Assembly (NCBI GenBank): GCA_016806645.1
Contig: JACSYO010000018.1
Location: forward strand, 12,501 to 76,500
Direction: 5' to 3'
Length of the DNA stretch: 64,000 nucleotides
Source: Ophiodon elongatus
Lineage: Eukaryota > Chordata > Actinopteri > Perciformes > Hexagrammidae
Both the position numbers and the translations under genes were made by a program. Below, in pieces: positions 60,340-64,000 of this stretch. The notes below the pieces were generated by a model. That model was given only the letters and a program-made list of their open reading frames with translations, ran no database searches and had not been told where the DNA came from. Every line of letters begins with the position of its first letter. Within the stretch, counting starts at the first letter, position 1.

Positions 60340-60729
60340 ACTACTTGCAAACCCCACTCGAACCCACATTAATTATAATCAGATTGGTTATTGATCACAC
60401 ACACACTCTGTGTATTGATCTAGCATGTGCAGTCTGGTGGAGGCTCATGAAACACTTTCTCTGGTCTGGAGGCTCCGAGGGAGGGGGGGCCGAACCTTGT
60501 ACTTGAGCAAATAACTGTATTCACAAAAAACGTGTGTTACAAGACACTCACACGACACACAGTGTCGGTTGTGTGTTAATGTCAGGAGGGAAAGTTCTGC
60601 AGAGTATCAGGAAGTTCTATAGCATTTCCCGAAGCAATTTGTACATCGAATACAGAAACTCTTCTTTGCTCAAGAATTGTCATTCAAAAAATAATAATAG
60701 TCGGCATGAAAACAGTATTCTGAATTCAA
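60340..60729. other. Unassigned
   Basis: This is mixed sequence with a G run at about 60482-60488. No gene was recognised. Confidence 0.5.
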
Positions 60730-60915
60730 ACAAAACTACTTAGTTAGGGTTTGGGAAAAGATCAGGGTCGAGGTTTAAATCAGGACGACAGTTACGTGAA
60801 TTAAGTCACGTACATCGGTTGAGTGGTTCGGGACATGAACAGCAGCCTCCTGGGTGAAAGTCCTGTGTTTGTTTGACCTCATCATACACCCTCTCCTACT
60901 CCCTATGCAGACTTT
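60730..60915 (+). mobile_element. Family C interspersed repeat, copy 3
   Basis: The order caaaactacttagttagggt, ttgggaaaagatcaggg, gaacagcagcctcctgggtg (60838-60857) and gtttgtttgacctcatcata matches 13930-14070 closely and the 5.2-kb copy more loosely. Confidence 0.65.
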
Positions 60916-61743
60916 GTCCCTCTTTAAAGATCACATTACAATAACTAGAGAGAGAGAGAGACTTCATGCTCTGCTCAGGTAGACCTTTATAGGCTATATC
61001 TTTACACAGGCAATAGGTGTTTGCTATACGGTATCAGACCCTTTGGGGAGAGCAGGCTGACAGAACGCTGCAACCCCCGATACAATACTTACGTAAGGCT
61101 GTTTGAGGTTTGCCCGGTTCAATCCTCTCTCTTGGCAACGTGTTCGTGTGTGTCGGCTCATGTTGTGAGTCAAGCTGGATGCAGAGGAAAAACTAATCGG
61201 CATCGCCTCTGTGACTCACCGTGACAGCCGGCAGTCATGTTGCACACATACACAGCCGCGGTGAGAAGACGGCTGGATCTGCGGCGTGTCATTTTGTTTG
61301 TGTGTGTAGGTAGGTGATACCTAGAAGTCGAGCCTTTTAGTTGTTCTTTTCTCACTCAGCAGCAGCAAAAAGTTGAGTTTCTTTCTGCAGGAAGGGACTG
61401 TTCCTACAGTTTACCGTGGTGCTGAGGCCAGCACGTAGTATTCATCCACAAACAGAAAAGTGAGATTCTGCTCTACGGTGAAACTGAAAATTATTTAAAC
61501 TGCACGTGATGTCAATAAAATCCATGATACTCTTTTCCATACATTTTCAATCAATAAATAAATACTAGGGGCAGTCACTGAGTAAGAATTGAAATCGTTG
61601 AATCTGGGACTCGCCTACTGATTGTCTAATCACGTTCCTTTAGTTCTGTCGCACACTGATCCATCAGAAAAACTGTGAAAACAACAACAATACATGTGAA
61701 TATCCTGACTGTCGTTTAGCTGTTGTTTGAGAACATTGGACAG
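60916..61743. other. Unassigned
   Basis: Short GA run at about 60947-60960. No gene or element was recognised. Confidence 0.5.

Positions 61744-61811
<68 letters not shown>
61744..61811. repeat. (GT)n microsatellite, about 68 bp
   Basis: This GT array ends in gcgtgcgtgcggg. Confidence 0.97.
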
Positions 61812-61814
<3 letters not shown>

Positions 61815-61868
61815 CGTGCGGGTGTGGTGCTCGATAGAGAGAGACAAGGTTCCGTGCTTGTAGAAAAG

Positions 61869-61884
61869 CCCCCCCCCCCCCCCC
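61869..61884 (+). repeat. C16 homopolymer
   Basis: This is a run of 16 C, 57 bp after the GT array. Its length should be treated as uncertain, because such runs are error-prone in sequencing. Confidence 0.9.
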
Positions 61885-63129
61885 ATTACAGCAATCCACA
61901 GACAGAAGGGAAACAACAGGGAAGTGAAAGGAAAAGTCAACGAGCGAGAGAGACAGAGAGACAAACAAGCTGTTACTACTCTCCTCTTCCAGCTTATTTT
62001 TAGAGAAAGTTTCATAACTTCACAATATATATATTTAGTGCTCTGACAGTGTCACTTTCTTATGAGAGTGCTCTGACTATTACATGCATTCTTTGATTTT
62101 AACAGTATAGTCTCATGCTTTTGCTATGTAGCCTGAGGCTACATGCTGCTCCAATGCTACCATTTTTGATAGTTCAACATAGTCTACATGGGGATTTATT
62201 CATTCATGATTGCACCTGACTTATCCAATTGTTCTTTTTTATTAACAGTATTAGTAATAGGCTGATATGTATATCAAAATGTCTATATAACATGATTTAC
62301 TGGATGCAACCAAGTAATTCTATGTTAAATCAGACCCCTATAGAGACAGAATGGAATGATCCTTTTCATTGCCACGTGTTTCCACCACTGACGAGTCTAC
62401 TGAGAGAATCAGGCTCCTCAGATCTAATCACCAGTAGTATTCTGGGCCAACCCAAATAACTGTTGTACAACATCTTACATTCATAGCACCCACTACAAGT
62501 ATTCTTTACTTTTTACATGCATTTATTGTTGGGGAAAATAAAACCATTTAATTATATTTTAGCTACCTTTAAAGACTGGTGTAGACCAAATATTAAAGAC
62601 ACAAGTTCACGGTGTACATCATAATAAATACAGGTACACGGGTGGACAACATATGGGGACCGGATATTTCTGGTAAAATCCATGCTTAAAACATTTCCTT
62701 TTGAAAATGCATTTGTTTCTTAAATGCTTCTTTTAAGGCTTCGTGCTGATCACCCCCTTCAGGACTAATCATTCCTCCCCCTCTCGACATGCACCACCAT
62801 CCACAACCAACTCCAACTCTAACTCGCCATTTTACTGACATGGACACAATGGACAGGTTTCCAAAAATCTAATTTTCTGTGCCTGAACCAAACGCATCAG
62901 AGGCACGAGTGGGAAACACTCCAATCTAGATTGGGCCTTTTAAAGACTAACAGCCATTTCACTGACAATACAGCCGCGTATATATATGTGAGTGGGATGA
63001 GACGGCAATAAACAGAACAGCTTGATGGCCTTCTAGTCTTGGCAAGGCATCCGTTCATCTACATCTTGTTTCATAAATTCACAGCTTGACTCTGATTTCT
63101 GCCTCATTACACTGTGAACAGAGAATGGG

Positions 63130-63131
<2 letters not shown>
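61885..63131. other. Unassigned 1.2 kb
   Basis: This is AT-rich, with no gene, RNA or repeat recognised. Confidence 0.5.

Positions 63132-63184
<53 letters not shown>
63132..63184. repeat. (GT)n microsatellite, about 53 bp
   Basis: This is a pure GT array. A CA array starts 71 bp to the right (inverted pair). Confidence 0.97.
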
Positions 63185-63185
<1 letters not shown>

Positions 63186-63251
63186 TGAAACGTGAGATTA
63201 CTGTCTCGGTCTCCAAGGAGAGATTCTCCCAAGCAATTGAAGCAGGCACCC

Positions 63252-63255
<4 letters not shown>

Positions 63256-63311
<56 letters not shown>
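63256..63311. repeat. (CA)28 microsatellite
   Basis: This is a pure CA array and the partner of the GT array at 63132. Confidence 0.97.
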
Positions 63312-63315
<4 letters not shown>

Positions 63316-63579
63316 AAAAAGACGACTAATAATCGCAGAGGGGGTCAGCGTCAGTTCAAGGTTTGCATAAAAGAAAGTGAGCGGCTGGTTTTTCCTGAAG
63401 AGAGCGAAGCGGCTTCCTCTTAAACACGAGTGGACGGCGGGCGGCAACAGAGACCTTCGGCCTCATCTCCTCTGGTCATTACCCACATTTTTTTCTTCTT
63501 TCTGTTCCATATTACTAATTGAATTGTTAAACACGCTACCGAAATGGAATCTCATTACTGTCAGTTACCACATCTCGTC
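63312..63579. other. Unassigned
   Basis: This is mixed sequence with a short GC-rich patch near 63400-63445 and a T-rich run near 63487-63500. Nothing was recognised. Confidence 0.45.
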
Positions 63580-64000
63580 CTGTTCCCGAGTTAAGTTTCT
63601 TTATTTTTGTCCTTTCAGTGTTTCCTGTTTCATGTGGTGTTCCTCACCTCTCCTCTCGTTCCAGGTCACTTCACTTCCTGCCTTTGTGTGTTTTCCCGCC
63701 ACTGTGGTTGTCTGCCCCCCCCCTGATTGAATCCACCTGTGTCTCATCCCCTCCACCTCCCCAGTGTGTTTAAACCCTGTGTTCCCCGTCTCTGTGGCGG
63801 TTCATCTTAGTACCTCCGTGTCCCGCGGTCCAGCGGGTTCATGTGTTTCATGGTCCTGGTGTTAGTGGTCCTCATTTTTGCCTCATCCTTGCCGGATTAG
63901 TTTGCCCGTACTGACTGCTTCCCTGTGTATGGAACCGGTTTCGATAAGTAAAGACTGTTTTTCTACACCTGTCTTGCTTGTCGTGTTGTTGTGCAGTCGA
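63580..64000 (+). mobile_element. Possible retrotransposon terminus (LTR- or UTR-like)
   Basis: The sequence is C/T-rich and low in A: ccacctgtgtctcatcccct, then a tttaaa box (63769-63774) followed by ccctgtgttccccgtctctg, then short gtcctggtgttagtggtcct-like blocks, then gataagtaaagactgttttt, which resembles a polyadenylation region. The layout (C-rich, TATA-like box, polyadenylation-like site) recalls fish retrotransposon LTRs. It runs off the window, so neither end nor a primer-binding site can be checked. Confidence 0.3.

Overview
The window is non-coding, repeat-rich nuclear DNA of a ray-finned fish, most likely a percomorph. I draw this from four things. There are more than two dozen long (CA)n/(GT)n arrays. 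There are an L2-type LINE 3' end and an L2 reverse-transcriptase remnant. There is a tRNA-like SINE with an L2-type tail. Several dispersed sequences are ones I recognise from memory as common in percomorph genomes; no database search was possible. I found no convincing protein-coding gene, tRNA, rRNA or CRISPR array in 64 kb. Almost all long open frames are translations of microsatellites or minisatellites. The window looks like a gene desert or one or more very large introns.

Layout. 1-1.3 kb: a cluster of CA/GT arrays. 3.1-3.4 kb: a mobile-element copy (family A) with a duplicated 52-bp block, each copy holding a CTCF-like core. 5.0-6.3 kb: a family C copy and GT/CA/AG arrays. 7.1-8.6 kb: an L2-like tail, then one interspersed element containing three separate minisatellites (23-, 17- and 12-bp units); the 17-bp array also has an 85-bp higher-order period. 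9-14.1 kb: family B and C copies, a perfect 18-bp hairpin, a non-autonomous DNA element with short terminal inverted repeats, and a candidate conserved non-coding block near 12.5-12.8 kb. 14.6-21.5 kb: simple repeats, an L2 3' end, a probable further repeat family (D), and a strictly alternating purine/pyrimidine tract. 21.8-28.4 kb: two family A copies, two family E copies, a 428-bp GGAGA-type homopurine array, a second copy of the 7.3-kb element, and a CTAT/CTGT array. 28.8-41.5 kb: mostly unassigned AT-rich DNA with one B copy, one E copy, one SINE, a CT/CA/GT cluster at 39.4-39.8 kb and a family A copy. 41.9-42.1 kb: a 27-28-bp minisatellite. 42-55 kb: mostly unassigned, with an almost complete family E copy at 47.5-48.2 kb. 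55.1-64 kb: a GGTTAGG-containing dispersed repeat, more CA/GT arrays, an L2 reverse-transcriptase fragment, a family C copy, and a possible retrotransposon terminus at the right edge.

No genes work together here. What links the parts is repeat biology: minisatellites arising inside mobile elements, elements that share ends but differ inside, a SINE sharing a tail hairpin with its probable LINE partner, and close pairs of oppositely oriented GT and CA arrays. Family letters A-F are my own labels, based on similarity between copies inside this window and on memory.
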